A stretch of DNA of 7,020 nt, from NCBI GenBank assembly GCA_013335845.1, contig JAAXUU010000019.1, positions 3,959-10,978 of the forward strand, in the 5' to 3' direction. Origin of the DNA: Actinomycetota bacterium (GTDB lineage: Bacteria > Actinomycetota > Coriobacteriia > Coriobacteriales > RUG844). The translations under genes were made by a program, and so were the position numbers. The notes under the pieces are model-generated. The model was not told where the DNA came from, did no database searches, and was given only the letters and a program-made list of their open reading frames with translations. This document shows, one piece after another, positions 1-6,390 of this stretch; positions within the stretch are counted from its first letter, which is position 1, and every line of letters begins with the position of its first letter.

Positions 1-121
1 TCCCTACATCGAGGTTCTTCCCGAATGCTGGGGAGATCTTTGCGTCACGCCGCAGTTGGCGTCGCGGTGGGCGGATCGGCTGATCCAGGGGGTGCGTTAT
101 GCTTGGAGCTATCTTAGGTGA
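1..121 (+). CDS. C-terminal end of an unidentified protein (partial)
   Basis: A frame open from base 2 gives 39 residues ending at a TGA at 119-121: it begins PYIEVLPECWGDLC, has the middle stretch LASRWADRLIQGVRYAW and ends SYLR. I do not recognise the family. The composition is protein-like (amphipathic, rich in Trp, Arg and Leu). The frame runs 23 bases past the ATG of the next gene in another frame, which is typical of translationally coupled operon neighbours. This is the main argument that it is real, because only a short tail is visible. The two genes are probably co-transcribed, so the product may act in the same process as the ADP-ribosylglycohydrolase. The start and most of the protein lie left of the window. 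Confidence 0.5.
   Translation, partial: PYIEVLPECWGDLCVTPQLASRWADRLIQGVRYAWSYLR
86..92 (+). promoter_or_regulatory. Ribosome binding site of the DraG-family gene
   Basis: A purine run (AGGGGG within CCAGGGGGTG) lies six bases before the ATG at 99. It sits inside the coding end of the upstream gene, supporting the 99 start and a coupled arrangement. Confidence 0.6.
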
Positions 122-911
122 CATCGTGGGAAGTCCCTATGAATTCGACCACAAAAATATCAAGACCAAGGAGTTCCCTTTATTCATCAGCGATTCCCGC
201 TATACCGACGACACGGTGATGACCCTCGCGGTAGCCCAGGCGATGATGGACGGGTTCAATGACGAAGATCTCACGAGAGCAGCACTCATACGTTCGATGC
301 AAAACCTGGGAAGGTTGTATCCGCTAGCAGGTTACGGGGCGCACTTCTCGCTCTGGCTCAGCGAAACGAACCCCGGACCCTACAATAGCTGGGGAAACGG
401 AAGCGCCATGCGCGTATCCAGCGTAGCTTGGGCCTACGATACGCTCGAAGATGTCGAGAAATACGCGCGGATAAGTGCGGAAGTGACGCATAACCATCCT
501 GAAGGGATCAAGGGTGCACAAGCATGCGCCGGCGCGATATACCTCGCACGCACCGGGCACAGCAAAGACGCTATCAAAGGATATGCCCAAACCGTTTATG
601 AGTATGACATGGACAAAACGCTTGATGAAATCCGGCCAGGATACCATCACGACGAATCCTGCCAAAACACCGTTCCCCAAGCGTTGCAAGCGTTCCTTGA
701 AAGCACGGATTTCGAAGATGCTCTACGAAATGCAGTATCGATCGGCGGCGACAGTGACACCGTCGCCGCCATCTGTGGCAGTATAGCGGAAGGCTTCTAC
801 GGCATCCCGGGAGATTTGCGGGAGCAGGCTCTAGCCCGATTGGATGGGAACCTGCGTGGCATCATCGATCGTTGGGACGAGTGGCTTTTGAATAAAGCAT
901 CGGCGCGGTGA
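99..911 (+). CDS. ADP-ribosylglycohydrolase (DraG) family protein
   Basis: This 270-residue protein belongs to the DraG/ARH family, cytosolic binuclear-metal (usually Mg or Mn) hydrolases that remove ADP-ribose from proteins, nucleic acids or small molecules. The family signatures are in order: GDIVGS near residues 7-12, TDDTVMTLA at 36-44 (metal ligands in the TDDT box), GNGSAMR at 99-105, HNHPEG at 131-136, and GGDSDTVAAI at 216-225, which supplies the second metal-binding Asp pair. The length fits a single-domain member with no fused macrodomain. The ATG at 99 is preceded by a strong AGGGGG ribosome site at 87-92, and it overlaps the end of the upstream gene, so translation is probably coupled. 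The 3' end converges on the MoaE-like gene four bases away. The family is clear but the substrate is not. Nitrogenase regulation, as for classical DraG, is not implied because no nif or draT gene is in view. General ADP-ribose or nucleoside hydrolysis is equally possible. Confidence 0.9.
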   Translation: MLGAILGDIVGSPYEFDHKNIKTKEFPLFISDSRYTDDTVMTLAVAQAMMDGFNDEDLTRAALIRSMQNLGRLYPLAGYGAHFSLWLSETNPGPYNSWGNGSAMRVSSVAWAYDTLEDVEKYARISAEVTHNHPEGIKGAQACAGAIYLARTGHSKDAIKGYAQTVYEYDMDKTLDEIRPGYHHDESCQNTVPQALQAFLESTDFEDALRNAVSIGGDSDTVAAICGSIAEGFYGIPGDLREQALARLDGNLRGIIDRWDEWLLNKASAR

Positions 912-915
912 GGTC

Positions 916-1311
916 TTACGCCTTTTTCTCAATCTCGACGACTATCTCGGTCTTGATCTTCTTTACTAGCTTGAGGAGTCCATCAACCGTATGATCGCGG
1001 ATATCCCCGCCCACGAGCACATACATGATGTCATCGCCGACGTTCAGCTCACCGCGCGCAAGCCATACGCGAATATAGAAGATGCCCTCGTAGGATTTCG
1101 CTTCCTCGACGGCGGCGGCAAGTAAGGCGTCGTCATAATCGAACGTCATCCCTACGACTTCGGTGCCATCGTCGATACCTTCGCGTACTTGTGCTCGGGG
1201 AGACTGGCGAACCACTCCGTTATGAGTAAGATACATTCCGATATTCGATGCACTCGGGTCTGCTTTTGCTTCGATCAGCCACTGATCGATAGATGGTTTC
1301 GTGATGCTCAT
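916..1311 (-). CDS. Divergent MoaE-like (molybdopterin synthase large subunit) protein
   Basis: This 131-residue protein resembles MoaE, which with MoaD adds the dithiolene sulfurs to precursor Z in molybdenum cofactor synthesis. Supporting features are GVVR at 32-35 (MoaE has a conserved G-x-V-R loop), a central amphipathic segment at 57-72, the strand GIFYIRVWLARGEL at 76-89, GDDIMYVLVGGDIR at 92-105, and a Lys-rich C-terminal helix. It departs from catalytic MoaE at key places: the usual His-Arg pair near the end of the core appears as Ile-Arg (104-105), and the P-I/F-W-K-K/R-E motif is replaced by VVEIEKK (124-130). Lys120 aligns roughly with the catalytic Lys. I recall similar divergent MoaE annotations in Coriobacteriia. 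The ATG at 1309-1311 has an AAGGAG site five bases upstream. No moaD or other cofactor gene is nearby. It may be a true but diverged synthase or a repurposed MoaE fold. Confidence 0.68.
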   Translation of the reverse strand: MSITKPSIDQWLIEAKADPSASNIGMYLTHNGVVRQSPRAQVREGIDDGTEVVGMTFDYDDALLAAAVEEAKSYEGIFYIRVWLARGELNVGDDIMYVLVGGDIRDHTVDGLLKLVKKIKTEIVVEIEKKA

Positions 1312-1316
1312 CTGGT

Positions 1317-1322
1317 CTCCTT
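1317..1322 (-). promoter_or_regulatory. Ribosome binding site of the MoaE-like gene
   Basis: Read on the - strand this is a near-consensus AAGGAG, five bases before the ATG at 1311. It fixes the start codon. Confidence 0.75.
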
Positions 1323-1327
1323 CGCGG

Positions 1328-1344
1328 GTATAGACTACGTATAC
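1328..1344. repeat. Short inverted repeat in the leader of the MoaE-like gene
   Basis: GTATA (1328-1332) and TATAC (1340-1344) are complementary arms around a seven-base spacer. They lie just downstream of the -10 box and upstream of the ribosome site of the MoaE-like gene, where a repressor would bind. The arms are only 5 bp and AT-rich, so a chance match is quite possible. Confidence 0.25.
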
Positions 1345-1348
1345 TCCT

Positions 1349-1354
1349 ATTATA
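1349..1354 (-). promoter_or_regulatory. Promoter -10 box for the MoaE-like gene
   Basis: A perfect TATAAT on the - strand lies 37 bases before the start codon, in the 77-bp gap after mfd. The -35 region, 17 bases further up, would fall around 1372-1377 and is a poor match. It overlaps the arm of the mfd 3' inverted repeat. The MoaE-like gene therefore probably has its own transcription start. Confidence 0.5.
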
Positions 1355-1372
1355 CTACATGAAGAATAATTC

Positions 1373-1417
1373 CAGACGAAGAAATCGACTATTCTTCCCC
1401 ATCGATTTCTTCGTCTG
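1373..1417 (-). terminator. Perfect 16-bp inverted repeat at the mfd 3' end, probable terminator
   Basis: Bases 1373-1388 (CAGACGAAGAAATCGA) are the exact reverse complement of 1402-1417, separated by a 13-base loop. In the mfd transcript this forms a 16-bp stem whose upstream arm is built from the last codons of mfd and whose loop contains the TAG stop (1389-1391). The downstream tail is GGAATTATTC, so the U-tract is weak. It could be an intrinsic terminator of relaxed type or a 3' end-stabilising stem-loop. The stem is certain; its role is inferred. Confidence 0.65.
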
Positions 1418-4400
1418 CTTTCTTCGCTAGGACTTCCATCAGATCACTTGCAACCGCCACACTCGACTCACCGCGTGAAACCGGCATAATGAGCTTCTGT
1501 TTCTTTTCGATATAGACACCGCCTGCTCTCACAGCGTGTACATAACCTTGTTTGCCCAGATCGATAGGTTGAATCGCAATCTTGCCACCCACCAAGACAA
1601 CGCTCTTGACGCCCAAAGCAGCAGCATAAGCTTTGATTTTCGCGCGATCGAATAGATTGGCGGCCGGTTCAGGCAGCGCCCCGTATGCACTGCGCATCGT
1701 ATCGGCTATAGTATCGAGAACCTCGGGATACGCCGCCGCTGCGATCCGGCGATAATAAAGCACGCGTTCATCGGCAGCGGGCATATATTCCTCAGGCAGG
1801 TAGAAATGGGCCGGTAGGTCGACTTTTATCTCGGGATGGGCGATCTGTTCTTCGCCTCGTGCAGCCCCCACAGCCTCAGACAGCATCTGTGCAAATAGAT
1901 CGAAACCGACGGCGCTCATATTCCCGCTCTGCTCGGCTCCGAGAAGATTCCCCGCACCGCGGATCTCCAAGTCGCGCATTGCGATCTTCGTTCCGCTGCC
2001 GAGTTCCTGCAATTCCGAGATAGCAGTCAGGCGATCGGTCGCCGTCTCAGTTAGAGTGCTGGCACTCGGAAAGAGGAAGTAGGCATATGCTTGGGAGCGG
2101 CTGCGCCCTACCCTACCTTTAAGCTGATACAGTTGGGCAAGCCCGAGTCGTTGAGAATCTTCGATGATAAGCGTGTTCGTATGGGGGTTATCGATGCCGC
2201 TTTCGATGATCGTGGTTGCAACCAGAACATCTATCTCGCGTGCCGCGAAAGCCTCCATCACAGCTTCTAGCTGATGCTCCTTCAACTTGCCATGCGCCAC
2301 ACCTATGCGTGCTTCCGGTGCCGCATCGCGCACACGTTGTATTGCATCTTCTATCGTGCGTACGCGATTAGATACATAATAGACTTGCCCTCCGCGCTGC
2401 ATCTCATTCCTGATAGCGGCGCTCACCACATCCTCGTCCCATTCACCCACGCGCACCTGGACGGGCATGCGCTCCGGCGGAGGGGTCTCGATGAGCGACA
2501 TATCACGGACGCCGGAAAGAGCCATCTGCATCGTACGCGGGATAGGTGTGGCGGAAAGGGTGATGACGTCCACTTGTTCGCGCAGATTCTTGAGTTGCTC
2601 TTTGTGCTGAACTCCGAAACGCTGCTCTTCGTCGATGATGATCAGCCCCAGATCTTTGGGGTTCACATCGCGCGAAAGTAGGCGATGCGTACCTATCAGG
2701 ACATCGACGGTTCCGGCCGAGAATCCCTCGAGAGCGGCTTCTTGTTGCTTGTTCGTTCTGAAACGCGAGAGTACTTCGACCTTGACATCGAAGGGTTCGA
2801 AACGCTCGCTGAATGTCGTGAAATGCTGCTGCGCGAGGATTGTGGTCGGGCACAGGACCATGACCTGTCGGTTATCCTGCACAGCTTTGAATGCCGCGCG
2901 TAGAACAACCTCGGTCTTGCCGAAACCGACGTCCCCGCAGACGAGACGATCCATCGGTTTATCGGATTCCATATCGGCTTTGACATCGGCGATGGCGAAC
3001 AGCTGATCTGGCGTCTCGGTAAAAGGAAAACTCTCCTCCATCTCGCGTTGCCAGGTGGTGTCGGAAGAATACTTGTAACCCTTTACCGTACTCCGGCGTG
3101 CATAGAGGTCGACAAGATCGAACGCCAACTTCTTCGCCGAATTCCGGGCACGCCCGATCGCGCGCGACCAATCGGACGTATTGAGACGCGTGAGTCTTGG
3201 GCTCGCGCCTTCGGGTCCGACATAGCGGGTTATGCGGTCGACCTGTTCGACCGGCACGTATAACTTGTCACCATGTGCGTATTCAAGCAACAGGTAGTCC
3301 CGCTCCACACCGGCAACCTCTTGGCGGAGAATCTCTTTGAAAAGCGCGATACCGTGCATAGAGTGCACAACATAATCGCCGGGCTTATATGAGAACGTGA
3401 GCGTCGTCGGATCGACCTGCTTGCGCGAACTGCGTTGCGTTTTGCGACCGCCGGTATCGGCAAGCGACACGATGCCGAGATGGGCTTCGGGTATGATAAG
3501 ACCGCTCGGTATATCGGTATCCACCACATTCACGACGCCGGCTTTAAGCATGCGCGCTGCTTGTTTGACGATTATCTCGCCATCCTCATTCACAAGAACG
3601 GTGTTACCGGATTCGTCCTGTACTTTTTTCGCGTCGCGTTCATCGAGTACTTCTACGATAGGCAACCGGGCATCACTCAGTGAAAGTTTGATCGATTCAC
3701 GCGCACGCCGATCGGGTATCGAAAGTACCACCGTGTAGCTCCCGCCAACGAGCGAACGGAGTCCACTCATGAATCTCTCTTCGGTTCCCCCGACCTGAGG
3801 TCGCTTCACCACCAATTCGGCATCGGCGGATTGGCCGACCCTCATCATGGAAAGCAAGGTAAGACGTTGTTGCTCCCCGAAATCCAATGCTGCAGGTTTG
3901 GCGTAGTAGCCCCCCATGGTCTGCTTCGCTGCTTTGGCCGCCCCTTCGATCTCCTCGTAAAGACGCGTCGCATCGTCGAACAGGGCACGCGGCTCTGCCA
4001 ATACCACCAATGCATCGGAAGAGATGTGCGCGAAAGGCGTTTCGACCGTGCTGTAAAGATAGGGTAGGAACATCTCGACGCCATCGAAGGAGATACCTTG
4101 CCCCAGTCGTTCGATGCAGAAGTCGAGCTCTTCTTTCGACATCGGGAAAGGATTCTTCGCGCCGCCGGCGAAGTGTTGCCTCACCCGAGCAGCTCCCCGA
4201 GCGGAAATCGTCAGCTCCCGACACGGGTAGATGGCTATCTCGGCTAGATTACCTATGGATTGCCCGGTTGCCGGGACTATTCTCCGTAAACCGTCTATCT
4301 CATCCCCGAAGAATTCCGCGCGTACCGGGTACACCGAGTTTCCCGGATAGATCTCGAGCGTATCCCCGCGAAGTGAGAATGTACCCCTACCTTCCATTTC

Positions 4401-4898
4401 GTCAAGCCGCACATATCCCTTGCGCGTAAGTGTCTGAGCAAGTTCTGCAAAGGGGAACGTACCTCCATAGGAAAGGATGACAGGTTCGAAAACGTCGCTC
4501 TCGCGAGGTGGAACCATGCGCAACAGAGCGCGCGCCGAAGCGACGATTATGACGCGTTCACCTTTGTTGAGCATATGGATGGCTCGGCACCGTTGTCCAA
4601 CCACCATCGCATCCGGTGTTTTATCCTGCCAGAACAGGTCTTCACGCTGCGGAAGGTGCACTACGAGTTCGCTACCCAAGTATGCCGAAAGAGCATTCGC
4701 GAAACGTTTGGATGCATCTTCCCCGGAGACGACAACTATGGTCGGTCGGGGGTTGCGTGAATACAGGGAAGCCACCACGAGAGGACGCGCTGATTGTCCG
4801 ACGCTGAACAATGCATCTTCACCCGCATCGAGCTTCGAAAGCAGGGTTTTCATCGGCTTGCTTCTACAGAGTTGGGAGCTGAGTTGATCTATGAGCAT
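1389..4898 (-). CDS. mfd: Transcription-repair coupling factor Mfd
   Basis: This 1169-residue protein is the usual full length for Mfd, the ATP-driven DNA translocase that displaces RNA polymerase stalled at lesions and recruits UvrA to start nucleotide excision repair. Domains in order are: an N-terminal UvrB-homology module (residues about 1-350, with RGTFSLRGDTLEIYP at 171-185 and EFFGDEIDGLRRI at 195-207); a polar linker near 480-500; the RNA-polymerase interaction domain (about 505-560, with GDYVVHSMHGIALF at 507-520); a RecG-like motor with Walker A GDVGFGKTE (655-663), GTHRLL (736-741), the DEEQ box (756-759), SATPIPRT (782-789) and QLKGRVGRS (925-933); the TRG motif region at 966-992; and a C-terminal regulatory domain (about 1020-1150). 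The N-terminal module lacks a working Walker A, as is normal. The start at 4898 has an AGAAAGG sequence 12 bases upstream, a rather long spacing; Met16 (4853) is an alternative. It is divergent from nth. The acidic tail EEIDGEE is encoded in the terminal hairpin region. Confidence 0.98.
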   Translation of the reverse strand: MLIDQLSSQLCRSKPMKTLLSKLDAGEDALFSVGQSARPLVVASLYSRNPRPTIVVVSGEDASKRFANALSAYLGSELVVHLPQREDLFWQDKTPDAMVVGQRCRAIHMLNKGERVIIVASARALLRMVPPRESDVFEPVILSYGGTFPFAELAQTLTRKGYVRLDEMEGRGTFSLRGDTLEIYPGNSVYPVRAEFFGDEIDGLRRIVPATGQSIGNLAEIAIYPCRELTISARGAARVRQHFAGGAKNPFPMSKEELDFCIERLGQGISFDGVEMFLPYLYSTVETPFAHISSDALVVLAEPRALFDDATRLYEEIEGAAKAAKQTMGGYYAKPAALDFGEQQRLTLLSMMRVGQSADAELVVKRPQVGGTEERFMSGLRSLVGGSYTVVLSIPDRRARESIKLSLSDARLPIVEVLDERDAKKVQDESGNTVLVNEDGEIIVKQAARMLKAGVVNVVDTDIPSGLIIPEAHLGIVSLADTGGRKTQRSSRKQVDPTTLTFSYKPGDYVVHSMHGIALFKEILRQEVAGVERDYLLLEYAHGDKLYVPVEQVDRITRYVGPEGASPRLTRLNTSDWSRAIGRARNSAKKLAFDLVDLYARRSTVKGYKYSSDTTWQREMEESFPFTETPDQLFAIADVKADMESDKPMDRLVCGDVGFGKTEVVLRAAFKAVQDNRQVMVLCPTTILAQQHFTTFSERFEPFDVKVEVLSRFRTNKQQEAALEGFSAGTVDVLIGTHRLLSRDVNPKDLGLIIIDEEQRFGVQHKEQLKNLREQVDVITLSATPIPRTMQMALSGVRDMSLIETPPPERMPVQVRVGEWDEDVVSAAIRNEMQRGGQVYYVSNRVRTIEDAIQRVRDAAPEARIGVAHGKLKEHQLEAVMEAFAAREIDVLVATTIIESGIDNPHTNTLIIEDSQRLGLAQLYQLKGRVGRSRSQAYAYFLFPSASTLTETATDRLTAISELQELGSGTKIAMRDLEIRGAGNLLGAEQSGNMSAVGFDLFAQMLSEAVGAARGEEQIAHPEIKVDLPAHFYLPEEYMPAADERVLYYRRIAAAAYPEVLDTIADTMRSAYGALPEPAANLFDRAKIKAYAAALGVKSVVLVGGKIAIQPIDLGKQGYVHAVRAGGVYIEKKQKLIMPVSRGESSVAVASDLMEVLAKKADEEIDGEE

Positions 4899-4910
4899 GC
4901 GCTTGGCGCA

Positions 4911-4917
4911 CCTTTCT
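4911..4917 (-). promoter_or_regulatory. Probable ribosome binding site of mfd
   Basis: AGAAAGG on the - strand is 12 bases from the ATG at 4898, longer than the usual 5-9. No in-frame start codon lies closer upstream, so either translation is modest or Met16 is used instead. Confidence 0.35.
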
Positions 4918-4933
4918 TGTCTGAAACACCAAA

Positions 4934-4958
4934 AGCCCGAAATTTAGTTTCGCGGGCT
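4934..4958 (-). ncRNA. Stem-loop at the predicted 5' end of the mfd message
   Basis: AGCCCG (4934-4939) pairs with CGGGCT (4953-4958), and an inner AAA/TTT can extend the stem. On the - strand it is followed by TTTTGG, so it has the form of an intrinsic terminator. It lies between two divergent genes, where no upstream - strand gene needs terminating. With the -10 box at 4964-4969 the message would start near 4957, so the hairpin would be at its extreme 5' end. It may be a stabilising cap, an attenuator, or a leftover terminator. I see no leader peptide or riboswitch-like core. Confidence 0.45.
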
Positions 4959-4962
4959 CGTT

Positions 4963-4968
4963 TATAAT
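4963..4968 (+). promoter_or_regulatory. Promoter -10 box for nth
   Basis: A perfect TATAAT on the + strand lies about 90 bases before the nth start. No good -35 hexamer is found at 16-18 bases upstream (4939-4946 is A/T-rich but not TTGACA-like). Predicted transcription starts near 4975, giving a leader of about 80 nt with no clear secondary structure. Confidence 0.45.
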
Positions 4969-4972
4969 ACCA
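4964..4972 (-). promoter_or_regulatory. Extended -10 promoter for mfd, overlapping that of nth
   Basis: The - strand reads TGGTATTAT, an extended -10 element (TGn plus TATTAT). It overlaps the + strand TATAAT by five bases, making a near-symmetrical AT box that could fire in both directions. The -35 region 17 bases upstream (CTCCAG) is weak, which the extended -10 could offset. Confidence 0.45.
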
Positions 4973-5046
4973 GAGAAAGAATGCACCTGGAGTAGGGCAC
5001 GTTAGTTACACGCGAAAGAACACAAAGCCTCAAAGGAAGCCCCTAA

Positions 5047-5051
5047 GGGAG
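5047..5051 (+). promoter_or_regulatory. Ribosome binding site of nth
   Basis: GGGAG, within AAGGGAGA, lies six bases before the ATG at 5058. This supports that start for nth. Confidence 0.65.
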
Positions 5052-5057
5052 ACAGCC

Positions 5058-5708
5058 ATGCCGCGGGAAAGTAAAAAGAACAAGCAACTACGCGCCCTTG
5101 AAATCGCCCGCCGTTTGGACGCTCGCTACCCACAAGCTCAATGCGCGCTCCACTACCGCGACCCCTTTTCGTTCGCCATCGCCGTGTTGCTCTCTGCGCA
5201 GACGACCGACGTGGCGGTCAACAAGATAAGCGATGAGCTATTCAGCCGATGGGGCACGCCCGAAAAGATGGCACAGGCCGATCCATACGAGATCGAAGAA
5301 GTGATCCACAGCATCGGTTTCTATCGCGTGAAAGCCCGAAACTGCATCGCTTGCGCGCAACGTATCGTTTCCGAGTACGGCGGTGAGGTTCCGGCGGATA
5401 TCGACGAGCTGCAGACGCTTCCGGGCGTGGGGAGAAAAACTGCGAATGTGATTCTGAATGAGATCTTCGGAGTCTCCGAAGGGATCGCAGTCGACACACA
5501 CGTATTTCGAATCGCACACAAGCTCGACTTGTCCAAAGCCGATACGCCGACAAAAACAGAGCAGGACCTACTCGCTCTCTATCCTAAAGAGCTTTGGGGG
5601 AAGATCAACCGCCAATGGGTCTTGTTCGGACGCGAGATCTGCATCGCTCGTAGGCCGAAATGCACTGAATGCCCCGTATGTGAACTGTGCCCCGGTGCGC
5701 AACTCTGA
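5058..5708 (+). CDS. nth: Endonuclease III (DNA glycosylase/AP lyase)
   Basis: This 216-residue protein is a typical Nth, the base-excision enzyme that removes oxidised pyrimidines and cleaves the abasic strand by beta-elimination. Visible family features are LLSAQTTD (44-51), the helix-hairpin-helix LPGVGRKTA (121-129) containing the catalytic Lys127, the VDTHV box (145-149) with the catalytic Asp146, and a C-terminal [4Fe-4S] loop C195-x6-C202-x2-C205-x5-C211. An extra Cys208 makes the last four cysteines fall at regular three-residue steps (202, 205, 208, 211), which is unusual. Length and start agree with the family and with the good ribosome site. It is divergent from mfd, sharing a promoter region, and convergent with the small membrane protein gene. 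No terminator is obvious in the 43-bp gap after it. Confidence 0.97.
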   Translation: MPRESKKNKQLRALEIARRLDARYPQAQCALHYRDPFSFAIAVLLSAQTTDVAVNKISDELFSRWGTPEKMAQADPYEIEEVIHSIGFYRVKARNCIACAQRIVSEYGGEVPADIDELQTLPGVGRKTANVILNEIFGVSEGIAVDTHVFRIAHKLDLSKADTPTKTEQDLLALYPKELWGKINRQWVLFGREICIARRPKCTECPVCELCPGAQL

Positions 5709-5751
5709 ATTCAGCAGGTATCACGACTATGAGAACAACCGCGATCAAATC

Positions 5752-6279
5752 CTAAGAAATCGACCCCTTGACCGCATCATAGAGGAACAGATTGTAATAC
5801 GTGGCAAATGCGACCACAAAAATCCCGATGATGGTCATTGCGACCGCCCATACACGTTCGCGCTTCGCATACTGCTCCGGAGTGTACTTTTCGCGCACTC
5901 TGTAGTAGGCAGGCTTTTGGGCGGTTTTCGCATACAAGAACGTAAGAACGAACATCGCGATGAAGATCACGACGGCCCCGAGAATAACCCATCCCCCGTT
6001 TTTATAGGCTGACATGAATATCGAATCGGCGAAAACCCATAGAGGGTAGAAGAAGATCGTCGCCCATTGACCGTGCGCAGGGCCCCATATCGGAGGCATC
6101 ATGAAAGCCCCGATGCTGAATCCCGGAATCGGTTTGGGAAGCACGAATGCGCGCTTTCGTTCGAACTCCGCGCGCTCCTCTTGTTCGAAGGCGGCCCACT
6201 TACTCTCCGGCTCCCGTTGATCCGCTTGTCGGTCGAGTTCTTCGCCCTGCGCAGGCGCAGATCCCTTGTCGTTTTCCAT
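5752..6279 (-). CDS. Small three-segment integral membrane protein, unknown function
   Basis: The 175-residue product has a charged, cytosol-like N-terminus rich in Glu, Asp, Gln and Arg (residues 1-45), then FSIGAFMMPPIWGPAHGQWATIF starting the first hydrophobic stretch (about 54-88), a second segment GGWVILGAVVIFIAMFVLTFLY (95-116), a basic loop with YYRVREKYTPEQYAKRERVW (125-144), and a third segment (144-167). The Gly/Pro/Trp-rich first segment recalls DUF2628-like membrane proteins; I recall similar proteins in Coriobacteriia annotated only as hypothetical. No catalytic motif is visible. The ATG at 6279 was chosen because AAGGGGG lies 11 bases upstream and the coding-like charged region begins there. 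The frame stays open on the same strand to 6564, but that part covers the hairpin cluster and overlaps the tail-like gene, so longer starts are unlikely. Function unknown. Confidence 0.75.
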   Translation of the reverse strand: MENDKGSAPAQGEELDRQADQREPESKWAAFEQEERAEFERKRAFVLPKPIPGFSIGAFMMPPIWGPAHGQWATIFFYPLWVFADSIFMSAYKNGGWVILGAVVIFIAMFVLTFLYAKTAQKPAYYRVREKYTPEQYAKRERVWAVAMTIIGIFVVAFATYYNLFLYDAVKGSIS

Positions 6280-6302
6280 ATCGGCAAAAGCCCCCTTAGA
6301 GC

Positions 6303-6324
6303 ACCGTTTGACTGAGTCAACGGT
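6303..6324. repeat. Inverted repeat A in the 6280-6400 gap
   Basis: ACCGTTTGAC and GTCAACGGT are complementary apart from one bulged T, with a three-base loop. An inner TTGACTGAGTCAA is an odd-centred perfect palindrome. The repeat sits 24 bases before the membrane-protein start, where an operator or leader hairpin would lie. Confidence 0.55.
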
Positions 6325-6340
6325 CATGTTAGCAAACATG
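6325..6340. repeat. Inverted repeat B (CATGTT/AACATG)
   Basis: CATGTT (6325-6330) and AACATG (6335-6340) are perfect 6-bp arms around AGCA. The form resembles a small dimeric-regulator operator (for example MarR-like), but that is only a resemblance. It directly abuts repeat A and shares two bases with repeat C. Confidence 0.4.
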
Positions 6341-6360
6341 TAGGCACATCCGTGCCTACA
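6339..6360. repeat. Inverted repeat C, perfect 9-bp stem
   Basis: TGTAGGCAC (6339-6347) and GTGCCTACA (6352-6360) form a perfect 9-bp stem with a four-base loop. Read on the - strand it is followed by TGTTTGC. It could be a second, tandem terminator after the tail-like gene or part of a structured RNA. Confidence 0.6.
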
Positions 6361-6390
6361 GTTCGACAACCTCATGGCAAACAGCAGAAA

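Noticed and set aside
903..928. GGCG...CGCC followed by TTTTT after the DraG-family stop, as an intrinsic terminator
   Set aside because: The stem is only four base pairs with a 13-base loop, and the T-run is the complement of Lys codons at the end of the MoaE-like gene. Too weak to annotate.
1361..1397. GAAGAATA / TATTCTTC 8-bp inverted repeat around the mfd stop
   Set aside because: Real, but AT-rich, with a longer spacer, and it competes with the much stronger 16-bp stem at 1373-1417 that it overlaps.
2274..4429. Several long open frames antisense to or shifted within mfd
   Set aside because: They overlap a full-length, motif-complete Mfd. Their translations are Arg/Ser/His-rich without recognisable motifs and look like shadow frames.
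4970..5057. Riboswitch or leader peptide in the nth leader
   Set aside because: Only a four-codon ORF and tiny palindromes such as CCCTAAGGG are present. No known aptamer core was recognised.
5238..5553. Open frames on the - strand inside nth
   Set aside because: Antisense shadows of a fully conserved Nth, with no ribosome site and no protein-like composition.
5709..5751. Terminator between the convergent nth and membrane protein genes
   Set aside because: No convincing stem or T-run was seen in the 43 bases.
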